This document shows, one piece after another, positions 53,349 through 62,107 of a stretch of 64,000 nucleotides of DNA. A model generated the notes under the pieces. That model had not been told where the DNA came from. It did no database searches and worked only from the letters and a program-made list of their open reading frames with translations. A program made the translations under genes and the position numbers. Source of the stretch: Actinomycetota bacterium (GTDB lineage: Bacteria; Actinomycetota; Thermoleophilia; Gaiellales; Gaiellaceae); NCBI GenBank assembly GCA_003139545.1, contig PLJC01000012.1:1-64000 (forward strand). The letters run 5' to 3'. Within the stretch, counting starts at the first letter, position 1. Each line of letters opens with the position of its first letter.

Positions 53349-53525
53349 TGGGCCGGGCAGGACTCGAACCTGCGACTTGAGGATTAAAAGCGCCGGTCCG
53401 CGATTTCGGCACGCTGCGGCACCGCTGGAAATGCGCTGCAGAACACGGCTTTCTGGCCGATATGAAGCTGGCGTCGTTTCGGCTGGTTTCGGAGGCTCGT
53501 GTTATCGCTTTGCTGACACCCGCGC
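53349..53525 (-). other. attachment site: second tRNA-Lys 3' half plus conserved arm
   Basis: 53349-53390 repeats the tRNA 3' half of the left end (T-arm GCAGG-TTCGAGT-CCTGC, acceptor CCGGCCC-A). Again no tRNA 5' half follows on the high-coordinate side; instead the DNA resembles 28212-28345, the left end of the island. So another related element begins here. Confidence 0.85.
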
Positions 53526-53716
53526 TGCCCGCTCCCGCGTGCTGGAGGGCACGGCGGTCCGGCGTGCGCTCAAGTTGTATCCTCGCGCGCGCGTATAACT
53601 AGACCGGTCGTCCCCGATAGGTGCTTGAGATAACGCGGCCTCGATTGGAGCCGTTGTCGTCGCAGCAGGTGAGAGCACGCTGGCGCACCGGAGTTCCTCT
53701 CCCCGCGAGCAGAACC
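53526..53716. other. intergenic region of the second element
   Basis: No gene recognised. It joins the arm region to the MFS gene's end. Confidence 0.4.
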
Positions 53717-55042
53717 CTAAGACACCCGCTGTGAGATGGGCGCGCTGGCCGCCGCAAGAAACTCGTCGTTTAGCGCGAGCGAAAGGTCTTCGCCGTCAGC
53801 GTGTGTCCAGACGCGCCGCCAGGGAGAGAACAGCATGGGTAGGAACGCGACCGCCGAGCCTGTCGCCGCGACCCAGAGGGTTGGACGCAGGCCGATTCCT
53901 GCGCCGAGCACGCCGCCGAGCAGTGACCCGAAGGGCATGATGCCCCAGACGACGAAGCGCCTGGAGGCATTCATACGGCCGAGTAGGCGGTTGGGTGTGA
54001 TTGCCTGGTAGATGCTGATCCCGACGACGTTGGTCGCTACGGCGCAGAACCCGAACAGCACCTGAGCAGCAATCAGAAACGGGATCGCGCTTCCGCGAGT
54101 GGCGGCCGGCACGAAGAACCAGGCGGCACCGCCGAGCGCGCTGAAGACGATAAGGGCACGTCCCACGCCGAGCGCGCGGCCGATGCGCGGCGCCAGCATT
54201 GCACCCGCAAGCACCCCGATGTTCCCCAGCGAGAAGATGAGACCCACAGTTGTCGCCGTCAGATGCAGTCGGCGCACGGCAAAGATGAGAAAGACGGCAC
54301 CGAGCACGCTGTTGAAGAAGTTGCTCGTCGCCACCCACATCAGCCCCGGCCGCATCAGCGGGTGACGCACCACATAGCGAATCCCCTCCGCAATCTCGCT
54401 CCGCATCCGGCGACGCCCAGAAGCCTCCGGGGTAATCTCCCGGCGCTCGATCCGTGCAACGAAAAGTGCCGAGGCGACGAAGCTCGCCGCATCAACCGCG
54501 ACCGCGAACGGCGCCTTCAGCACACCGATGAGCACACCCGCCAATCCCGGCCCCGCTACCTGCGCAGCCGACTGCGTCGTCGCAAGCTTCGAGTTCCCTG
54601 CACTCAACTCTTCTCGTTCGACCAGGGACGGGAGGTAGGACTGATACGACACGTCGAAGCACACCTGCAGCGTCCCGGTAACGAACGCCACCACGTACAG
54701 TTGCCCCAGGGTCAGCGCGCCAAGCGCGTACGCGACCGGGACCGACGCGAGTGCAAGCGCGCGCCCGCAATCGGCAGTAATCAAGATCGGTCGCCGACGA
54801 AGCCGATCAACCCACACTCCGGCAGGAAGACTCAGGAGCGAGAACGGGAGCATCTCCACGACTCGGAGCGCGGCGAACTCGAACGTCGAGGCTTTCAGGA
54901 CAAGGATCGCCACGAACGGAATCGCGAGGTTCGTGACCTGGTCGCCGAACTCGCTGATCGTCTGCCCGCCCCAAAGACGGATGAAGTCACGGTTCCGCCA
55001 CAACGGCCCACGGGGTCTCAGTCCTCTCGACCACCTACGCAT
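53717..55042 (-). CDS. MFS transporter (major-facilitator drug/enterobactin exporter type)
   Basis: A 441-aa protein with 12 predicted helices. WRNRDFIRLWGGQTISEFGDQV at the start and GVWVDRLRRRPILI after helix 2 are hallmarks of the MFS_3/enterobactin-exporter type. The ATG at 55042 has a TAAACT box 9 nt upstream. Beside a peptide-synthetase gene, export of the locus product is a fair guess. Confidence 0.9.
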   Translation of the reverse strand: MRRWSRGLRPRGPLWRNRDFIRLWGGQTISEFGDQVTNLAIPFVAILVLKASTFEFAALRVVEMLPFSLLSLPAGVWVDRLRRRPILITADCGRALALASVPVAYALGALTLGQLYVVAFVTGTLQVCFDVSYQSYLPSLVEREELSAGNSKLATTQSAAQVAGPGLAGVLIGVLKAPFAVAVDAASFVASALFVARIERREITPEASGRRRMRSEIAEGIRYVVRHPLMRPGLMWVATSNFFNSVLGAVFLIFAVRRLHLTATTVGLIFSLGNIGVLAGAMLAPRIGRALGVGRALIVFSALGGAAWFFVPAATRGSAIPFLIAAQVLFGFCAVATNVVGISIYQAITPNRLLGRMNASRRFVVWGIMPFGSLLGGVLGAGIGLRPTLWVAATGSAVAFLPMLFSPWRRVWTHADGEDLSLALNDEFLAAASAPISQRVS

Positions 55043-55505
55043 GCCGCCGACAGTTTAGGTCCCTACCCGGCGCCTCATCCGGTGCGAAGACCGTGGAAGT
55101 GTTTCGCTAATCGAGAGGGACCTCCGCCTGCTGGGGGACCAAAACCGGTGTAAATGCCGGAACCGTTGTCAGCGATGGCGACGGTTCGAAGGACCTGAGA
55201 AGCTGGGAGCTCCATAAACAGCTCCATATCCGAGCACGCGAGACGCCATGCAAGTTCGTGACAGGAAGAAGCCCCGTGTTGCCGCGGTTGCCCCTTTCGT
55301 TGGGCCACGCCGGCGAGCGAGCAGGCGGCCCTCGTAGAAGTCAACGAAGCGCCGGCGCAGCGCGCCTTCGAGTGCGAGGAGCGCCAGGTCGGAAGCGGCG
55401 GGGACAACAATCTTGATCTCCGGTCTCCGCACACCCGCGCTTGGCGGCGCCTTGCTGTTGGCGTTGGCGACGCGTCGCCTGCCATCGCATGATCCGCTTC
55501 GCAAG
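55043..55505. other. region without a firm gene
   Basis: Several overlapping frames are open, none with a domain I recognise. One minus-strand frame around 55300-55440 (ALEGALRRRFVDFYEGRLLA) looks somewhat protein-like and may be a relic. Confidence 0.3.
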
Positions 55506-58500
55506 TCAGTCGGTGGGCGCGCCTGTGCCGGACGTCGACTCGTGAAGCCACTCAATCCATTCGCCGTGGAAGTCGATGTGAGCGACGACGTCGTCAACTG
55601 ACGCCGCGTGAACCTCCAGCGCGAAACCGCGTTGCCATCCTTCCGCGGGTTCGCTCATCGCAACCCACCCAAAGCTGCCCTGGGCGCATTCGTCGGCCAG
55701 TGCCGCCCGTAGCAACGCAAGCTGTTCCGCCGGCAGATAGTTTGTCGACGCGGAATCGAACACGAGGGTGAATGCTTCGGGATCTCTATTGGCTAGGACA
55801 GAAGGGAGGAGTTCGACGTAATCCCCGCGCAAGATCTCTGGGCGAGCTGCACGCGCGAGCTCGATAGCCGCGGTGAGTCGGTGTGCCCGCTCCGGCTTGT
55901 CCGGCCACACGAACGACTCCAGTATGAGTCGCCCTTCCGTCGTATGGGGATCAATCGGTGCGAGGTCGATTCCGAGACGACGTCGGAGAGCGAAGTTTCG
56001 GTCGAACAGGTCGTCGCGGGGCATCGGTTTCGCTCGCCCGGATAGCGCGAGTCGGGCACCTGGAGGGCCCCAAACAGCGGAAGTCCCGTACGCGTAGCCG
56101 AAGCTGTCCCACTGAAGGTTCAGTCCGGCGCTTGCGCCCAACTCGATGACATCGAGAGGACGGTCGTTAATCCCACGTGTGGCTACGAGGAAGGCTGGAA
56201 GTAAAGCCCAACAACGTTGGACCTCGTTCGTTTGGACGCTCTGACGGTCGACGAAATTGACCACTTCGTCTGTCCGCGTGATGACGACGTCTCGGAACGC
56301 GGGCCACGGGTCACCTTTGCTCGTGTACGCAGCTTCGAGATCCGGAGCTTTGCCCTGGATGCGCAGCCAATTGACGGCTGCAAGAAAGCGGAGCGGGAAA
56401 TCCCAGTCGCGACCGCGCCCGAGTTCAGTAACGAAGTTGTCCTCCGCGCAGAGCCTGCAGATCCGGGTGTAGAGCGAAGAGGATCCTTGCGCGCATTGCT
56501 CAGCTTGACGCCGGAAATGCTCGCGGACGATCTCGTTCTCAATTCTCGCAAGTCGTCGTCGCGCAGCCGCTCTAGTCGGTTGTTCGAGCTTCGACTTGAT
56601 TGTCGCCGCGAGTTGCTCCGCACCTCGTCCTTCGAGAATAGTGAAGTGGTCGCCGGGGAGACTTTGAGTTTCTGCGATCACACCAGTTTCTCGCCATCCA
56701 AGGTCGGGTGCACGTGCGCTCGCCTCGTCCGCGGCCACGAACAGCGTCACCGGGGCGAGCAGCCGACCTGACGGCACATAGCGAGACGCGGCGGCGTGCA
56801 ACGCATAGAACGTTCGTTCGACGGATAGGCGCTCGGCAGGCGATAGCTCAATACCACTCCCGCTTCGCTCCAGGTGCCGCCGTACCTCGGCCTCGAGCCC
56901 CATCTCGTCGTAGACCCAGCCCTTCGAAGCGGGCGCGTGACTGTCGACGATTCCGATGAAGGACACCTGTTCGCCGGCGCGCTCTAGCTGGAGCGCCATC
57001 TCGAAGGCGACTACGCTGCCGAGGGAGTGTCCGCAGAAGGCATACGGGCCAGTTGCTTGGACCCGCGCGATGCTTTGGACGCAGCGGCCGGCGATCGTTT
57101 CGATCGCAACATCACCCTCAGACTCGGAGAGTTCCATGCCGTAAGCGCCATGTCCTTCGAGTTGTTGCGCTACCTCGCGAAAGGCGAGCGGCGACGCGCC
57201 AGCAGCATGGACGAAAAAGACCGGCTGCCCGTCGCCTTGTCTCATCGTCACCGTACCGGTGGCCGTTCCATCCCTGTTCGTCGCACTAGAGAGAACATCG
57301 ACGAGCGATGCGAGCGATCGCACCGTCGGATGCTCGAACAGTGCTCGTAGCGGCACTTCGACGCCAAAGGCCGCCTCAATCCGCGCGATCAATACTATTG
57401 CGAGTAGCGAATGGCCCCCGAGCTCGAAGAAGTCATCTAGTGGGTAGATGTCTTGCTGATCGAGGAGATCACGCCAGATCGCAAGGAGTTCCTCCTCCGT
57501 TGTCGTGGACGCTGGTTCGTCGGCACGCGCTGGCTGATTAGTGACGGCAAGCGCGACACGATCGACCTTGCCGTTCGGTAACAACGGGAGAGACGAGTGG
57601 AACGAGATGCGTGCCGGGATCATTGCCGGGAGCAGCCGGTCCAGTAGGAACAGCCGCAGCGCGTCGGCCGTGATACCGACCGCTGCCGGTACTACGTGCG
57701 CCATCAGGACTGGTGCCTCCTCAAAAGTTGCGCGGATGGCGATTACGCAGACGGCGTGTACGTCGGGATGCTGTGCGATTGCAGCCTCAACCTCTGCCGG
57801 ATGGACACGGACGCCGTGAATGTTCACCTCGTGATCCATGCGGCCCTCGATCCGAAGAAGACCGTCGGTCCCGAGAGATCCAAGGTCACGTGTCCGGAAA
57901 AGCTTGTCGTCGGGATCGTCCCGATACGGGTTCGAGATGAAGCGGTCGTCTTCGTCGGCATCGAGATAACCAAGCGTGCCGAAGGAAGTTCGGATCACGA
58001 TCTCACCCGACTCGCCCGGGAGGCAGATCCGGTCTCCGTTCATCACGAGCAGATGCGTCTGAGGCAGGGGACGTCCGAGCGGTTGGATGCCGCGTAGCGG
58101 AGGCGTAGGCACGCGGAAGAACGACTTAATCATTGTGGTCTCGCTCGGGCCGTAGAAGTTCACAATCTCGGCCTGTGACGTGGCGAACGCCGATCGAACT
58201 GCTTCGACGGTCTCTGCCGTGAGCGGCTCACCCGACAGACATAAGAATCGCAGGTGGGGGAGTTCCAACCCTGCCGCTTCGCGGGCCCAGATCGCAGCAA
58301 TGCTCGGCGTTGTGTGTACGATGGATGCGCGTTCTGCTGCAAGCCACTCGACTTGGTGTCTAGCGGTAGTGAACGCGTGCGGCGGAAGCAGGATCCGCGC
58401 TCCCGCTGCGAGTGGCACGAACACGTCACGGAGGATCGCGTCGAACGAGAATGACGTGATCTGGGCAACCCGGTCGCGCTCCGTGATCTGGAGCTCGGAT

Positions 58501-59054
58501 ATTTCCCACTCGACGAAGTGGGTGACGCTGTCCTGCTTCCCGACGATTGGTTTCGGCTCACCCGTCGACCCAGACGTGAAGAAGATGTACGCGCGATCGT
58601 CTGGCGCGATCAACGTCATGGTCTTTGGCGGGCCAACGAAAGAACGGGAGTCGATGATCGTGATGCTTGTCGGCATCCCCGTCATGTCGTTGGAGTCGAG
58701 GGCGGTTAGGACGGCTTCGACTTGGCCAAGTTCGAGCATTCGGCGTTTGCGCGCCGGAGGAAGCGCCGCGTCGATAGGGACAGCAACGTACCCGCCGGCG
58801 AATAGACCAGCGAATGCGACTATCGAATCGATCGACTTCTCCGCCAGCAGTGCGACGACCTGGTGTTGGTTTATTCCTTTGCTAGCAATCGAGGCGGCCA
58901 CTCCCTCCACCCGCGCCAGGAACTCTTTGTACGAGAGCTCCTGGTAGCCCGATACGACAGCGATACGCTTCGGCCCTGCAGCTGCCGCCGCTCGCACGAG
59001 GTCGATTACGGGCGGCAGGACTGGATGTGGGAGCGGCTGTAAAAGCAGATCCAT
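55506..59054 (-). CDS. NRPS-like protein: adenylation - carrier - thioesterase fused to DUF2332
   Basis: A 1182-aa cytosolic multidomain enzyme. Adenylation domain (about 1-500): FFTSGSTGEPK, SFDAILRDVF with Asp235-equivalent, NFYGPSETTM, FRTRDLG in place of YRTGDLG, HEVNIHGVRVHPAEVE, PNGKVDR. Carrier domain (515-595): FFELGGHSLLA phosphopantetheine Ser. Thioesterase (610-840): FCGHSLGSVVAFEM and GDHFTILEG. DUF2332 (about 860-1180): DEVVNFVDRQSVQTNEVQRC, DVIELGASAGLNLQWD. It activates an amino (or hydroxy) acid, loads it on the carrier and releases it; the DUF2332 role is unknown. The ATG at 59054 begins right before the adenylation fold. Confidence 0.9.
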   Translation of the reverse strand: MDLLLQPLPHPVLPPVIDLVRAAAAAGPKRIAVVSGYQELSYKEFLARVEGVAASIASKGINQHQVVALLAEKSIDSIVAFAGLFAGGYVAVPIDAALPPARKRRMLELGQVEAVLTALDSNDMTGMPTSITIIDSRSFVGPPKTMTLIAPDDRAYIFFTSGSTGEPKPIVGKQDSVTHFVEWEISELQITERDRVAQITSFSFDAILRDVFVPLAAGARILLPPHAFTTARHQVEWLAAERASIVHTTPSIAAIWAREAAGLELPHLRFLCLSGEPLTAETVEAVRSAFATSQAEIVNFYGPSETTMIKSFFRVPTPPLRGIQPLGRPLPQTHLLVMNGDRICLPGESGEIVIRTSFGTLGYLDADEDDRFISNPYRDDPDDKLFRTRDLGSLGTDGLLRIEGRMDHEVNIHGVRVHPAEVEAAIAQHPDVHAVCVIAIRATFEEAPVLMAHVVPAAVGITADALRLFLLDRLLPAMIPARISFHSSLPLLPNGKVDRVALAVTNQPARADEPASTTTEEELLAIWRDLLDQQDIYPLDDFFELGGHSLLAIVLIARIEAAFGVEVPLRALFEHPTVRSLASLVDVLSSATNRDGTATGTVTMRQGDGQPVFFVHAAGASPLAFREVAQQLEGHGAYGMELSESEGDVAIETIAGRCVQSIARVQATGPYAFCGHSLGSVVAFEMALQLERAGEQVSFIGIVDSHAPASKGWVYDEMGLEAEVRRHLERSGSGIELSPAERLSVERTFYALHAAASRYVPSGRLLAPVTLFVAADEASARAPDLGWRETGVIAETQSLPGDHFTILEGRGAEQLAATIKSKLEQPTRAAARRRLARIENEIVREHFRRQAEQCAQGSSSLYTRICRLCAEDNFVTELGRGRDWDFPLRFLAAVNWLRIQGKAPDLEAAYTSKGDPWPAFRDVVITRTDEVVNFVDRQSVQTNEVQRCWALLPAFLVATRGINDRPLDVIELGASAGLNLQWDSFGYAYGTSAVWGPPGARLALSGRAKPMPRDDLFDRNFALRRRLGIDLAPIDPHTTEGRLILESFVWPDKPERAHRLTAAIELARAARPEILRGDYVELLPSVLANRDPEAFTLVFDSASTNYLPAEQLALLRAALADECAQGSFGWVAMSEPAEGWQRGFALEVHAASVDDVVAHIDFHGEWIEWLHESTSGTGAPTD

Positions 59055-59094
59055 CGGGCGCTGGAATCGGCGGGCGCGGGATGAAGGGGCGGCG

Positions 59095-59110
59095 AGTTGG
59101 ACTATAGTAG
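59095..59110. promoter_or_regulatory. divergent promoter region between NRPS and racemase genes
   Basis: GGACTATAGTAGA contains TATAGT on the + strand and ACTATAGT on the minus strand, near-palindromic -10 candidates for the two divergent genes. Confidence 0.45.
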
Positions 59111-59159
59111 AGCCCAATCGGGTGCCATCAAGAACCCGCGGCCGATACCGGTGGCCCGA

Positions 59160-59951
59160 ATGTCGCTCCAGACAGAACGCGCCGACGACATTGCAGCACA
59201 CGGGGTCCGGCCGTCCGCGATCGGGATTGTCGGAGGGCTAGGACCTCTCGCGTCGCTAGCGTTCCTCGACTCGATTTATCGCCTGGCCGCGCGATCGATC
59301 GAGACGGAGCAGTCGATGCCAGTCGTCCATCTAGTCTCGAACCCGCGACTTCCCGACCGGACGAAGGCTTTGCTGGCTGGTCGAGAGTCGGACCTCGTCG
59401 AACCTCTTGCAGCGAGTATGCGACAGCTCTTGGATATGGGCGCTGCGCACCTCGTGATTTGCTGTTTCACAATCCATCATCTGTTGCCGTCGCTCTCTAG
59501 GGCGCTCGTGGAGAAGGTGTTGCCGTTGCCGGATATCGCACTTGGTGACGCGATATCTGACCTCAGGAGTGAACGATGGCTGCTGCTACAGACCAGTGGT
59601 TGCTCGGCCCTCGGCGTTTTCGAGAGTAGCCCGATGTGGGCCTCGGCCAAGTCGCGAATCTGCGTCCCAGGCCCGGCTGATCAGCGGGAGACGCACCGGA
59701 TCGTCTACAAGCTCAAGCGCGGCGCCGACCCTACGTGCGTAGTGAGGCCAATCGAGGACATGTGCGAACGCAACGGTGCAAACGGGTGGATCGCTGGCTG
59801 CACGGAGTTCCACCTCGTCGCGAAGGCGATCGCTTCGGCCGTTGACGGATTCGGCGTTGTAGACCCGCTTTCGACGCTTGCCAAGGCGGCGGCGTCGCCC
59901 GAGGGCCTCGACTTGTTGGCCGAACGCATGGCGATGTCCGCAAGCGGATGA
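59160..59951 (+). CDS. aspartate/glutamate racemase family protein
   Basis: A 263-aa cofactor-independent racemase-fold protein. GIVGGLGPLASLAF at the N-terminus; first catalytic Cys region reads VICCFTIHH where racemases have CNTAH, second is AGCTEFHL, which is well kept. So both cysteines are present. It could make a D-amino acid for the neighbouring NRPS-like enzyme. The ATG at 59160 is used; a longer frame from 59097 begins in the promoter. Confidence 0.85.
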   Translation: MSLQTERADDIAAHGVRPSAIGIVGGLGPLASLAFLDSIYRLAARSIETEQSMPVVHLVSNPRLPDRTKALLAGRESDLVEPLAASMRQLLDMGAAHLVICCFTIHHLLPSLSRALVEKVLPLPDIALGDAISDLRSERWLLLQTSGCSALGVFESSPMWASAKSRICVPGPADQRETHRIVYKLKRGADPTCVVRPIEDMCERNGANGWIAGCTEFHLVAKAIASAVDGFGVVDPLSTLAKAAASPEGLDLLAERMAMSASG

Positions 59952-60039
59952 TGCCGAGTGTGCAATTGACCCGGCTGGTTGACACCGTCCTGGACGTCGT
60001 ATGGCACGAAAAGGGGTATCGGGCCGGAGTTCCGTTGGC

Positions 60040-60300
60040 GGGCGCTGGAAGGACCAGATCCATCGCGGTGAACTGCCGGGGTTGACCTCGGTCGAACGGG
60101 AGGAACTTGCGCGCGGCGCGGCCGTGGATCCGCGCGCTCGGAACAGAGCGCTTTGAGGCGATCGCTGTGATCGCGGAGGAGGGCTGCGGCGGAGGTCGCC
60201 TGTCGTATGCTCGATGTCTCGTGCTCCGGCTTCTACGCCTGGTTTCGACCGATAGAATCTGCGACTTGGCCGATCTCGTCGACCACTCGGTCTAGGTCTA
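60040..60300 (+). pseudogene. relic of an IS3-family transposase
   Basis: One frame from 60046 reads WKDQIHRGELPGLTSVEREE, the end of an IS3 OrfA. A second frame at 60201-60251 reads CRMLDVSCSGFYAWFRP, the start of an OrfB, and a third after it reads CDLADLVDHSV. At least two frameshifts and lost DNA between these blocks show it is dead. Confidence 0.75.
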
Positions 60301-60455
60301 TCGAGTGATAGGCGGACGCTAGCTAATTTCGCTTACCTCTGATCCCAAAGCGATCTTTCGTTTGAAAACCAACGGCCTCCCATGAGTTCTCGGCGCTGGC
60401 GATCGTCCTCCAACACGACCCCTGCGGAGTAGTAACCATCGACGCACCTGCTGGG

Positions 60456-61733
60456 TTGGACCTTTGCCCCCTCTCATGGCAGCAGACTGCCTGGCGCGAT
60501 CTGGAACGTCGGGGGCTCGAGCAGCCAGCTAGCCTCCGTCTCATTACTGCGCTAGAGGGGACTCCCGCAGTCGCGGACGTCGAATACTTTCTTGAGCGGA
60601 TCGCACGGCAGGAGGACGCGCTGCAGACACGTCTCCTTACGGTCGAGGGGATCGAGAAGGCCGCATTCTGCCGAACACCGCCGGCACTTCGTGTGGTCGA
60701 TGTAGCGTCCCGGGAAGACGCGTTTGCCGCAGCAGAACTTGATTCAAGAAGAGAAGTCGATCGGACGCTAGGCCCGTTGTGGCGAGCGATGCTCTACCGG
60801 CACGGCACGCGTCACCGGCGCGTTGGGAATTCCGTCCTTTGTCTTGTCTGGGACCACCTGATCTCCGACCGTCACTCAGTGAGCAGCGTGAAAGCGCTCG
60901 TGCCACGGCTGCAGTGGCACGATGAGGAACTGACGCGAGGCGCCTATAGACGCTGGCTGCTCTGGCAGAGGTCACACTTCGCAGATCCAGAGACACGCGA
61001 GGCCGATTTCTGGCGGCTACACCTCGATGGAACGTCCCCGTTCAGACCGATAGCTCTTCCGTTCTACCGAGACACTAGCGGTGCTCTTGGACCCGTCCTC
61101 GGCACGTCCGTTTCGTTCGTAGTTGATAAGGCCGAAATCGCTGCCGCGCGCCGCCACGCGCGATCGACCGAATTCATCTTCCTGCTTGCAGCGGCCGCTT
61201 CCGCTGCCGGTTCGGTGACTTCTCAAGACGACCTCACCTTCCAGGTCGTAGCCGCCGGGCGAGGTGCGAACTACGCGCGCACCTTCGGCTGGTTTGGAAA
61301 CCAGGTCCCGGTACGCCTGACTCGAGCCGGCCTTGACGATCCGGCGGTTGCGTTTGCCACCGCTCGGGAGACCTGGCTCGACGTCTTGCCGAACGAGGTC
61401 ACGCCCTGGGACTACATCGTCGAAGTATCGGGCGGTCGGCCGCACGGCCTGCCTGCCGCCACCGTGACCATCAACTTCCTCGCAGGGGAGGAGGGACTTC
61501 GTGCCGATATGGTTGATCGCACAGTTACGCTCTCTGAAACCTGTCGTGGCGAAGGCCTATGGATTGACATTCGAGCGCGTCCAGGGGGAGGCTATGACTT
61601 GACATGCCAATACGACAGTTACCAGTTCGCACCGGGCGCAATCCAATTGTTCCTCGAACTCATCGTTTCGCGCTGGCGTTGGCTCCTCTCACATGCGCGA
61701 AGTCCCGCCTTGCGTCCGGCTGTCGGCAACTAA
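60456..61733 (+). CDS. condensation-domain-like protein with degenerate active site
   Basis: A 425-aa stand-alone protein with condensation/acyltransferase fold features: PLSWQQTAW start, ARQEDALQTRL, RTFGWFGNQVPVR latch region. The catalytic HHxxxDG motif reads DHLISDR, with the first His and the Gly replaced. It may be inactive or bind rather than condense. The TTG at 60456 is the best start; the ribosome site is weak. It lies between the IS relic and the adenylation relic. Confidence 0.75.
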   Translation: MDLCPLSWQQTAWRDLERRGLEQPASLRLITALEGTPAVADVEYFLERIARQEDALQTRLLTVEGIEKAAFCRTPPALRVVDVASREDAFAAAELDSRREVDRTLGPLWRAMLYRHGTRHRRVGNSVLCLVWDHLISDRHSVSSVKALVPRLQWHDEELTRGAYRRWLLWQRSHFADPETREADFWRLHLDGTSPFRPIALPFYRDTSGALGPVLGTSVSFVVDKAEIAAARRHARSTEFIFLLAAAASAAGSVTSQDDLTFQVVAAGRGANYARTFGWFGNQVPVRLTRAGLDDPAVAFATARETWLDVLPNEVTPWDYIVEVSGGRPHGLPAATVTINFLAGEEGLRADMVDRTVTLSETCRGEGLWIDIRARPGGGYDLTCQYDSYQFAPGAIQLFLELIVSRWRWLLSHARSPALRPAVGN

Positions 61734-61894
61734 CGCAACACGTTACAAGGTTGGTTACTACCGGCTAAGAGCCTTTTGGTGCCCCGCCTGTGTCGCCACC
61801 ACGGCCGTCCATGGATCGTCTCGCCGTTTGTGCGAATCTCATTGAGCAGAGGCTGCGCAGAAGCCGTAGAGCACTAACGCCTGATCCGGTTTCA

Positions 61895-62085
61895 CGCATG
61901 ACTGCCTCGACGGCTGAGCAGCCGACAGTGTTGACTACAGCTGCCTGAAGTCACCCAATTCAATTTCGGTAACCGCGAAGCTTTTACCTGGCCGTCACTG
62001 CGCGCCCGAAGAACTCGAGTTCCCCCTCGCCCGTCGACTTCACGAGGTCGCCGGTTCGATACATCCGAGTTACAGGTCGCCTGGA
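61895..62085 (-). pseudogene. relic of an NRPS adenylation domain
   Basis: On the minus strand from 62070: VTRMYRTGDLVKSTGEGELEF-FGR, then in another frame RSDGQVK, then (third frame) RGYR and EIELGDFRQL. These are the A7-A8 core motifs of an adenylation domain, broken by two or more frameshifts. Confidence 0.75.
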
Positions 62086-62107
62086 ACCCCAACCGGCATC
62101 GACCGGC

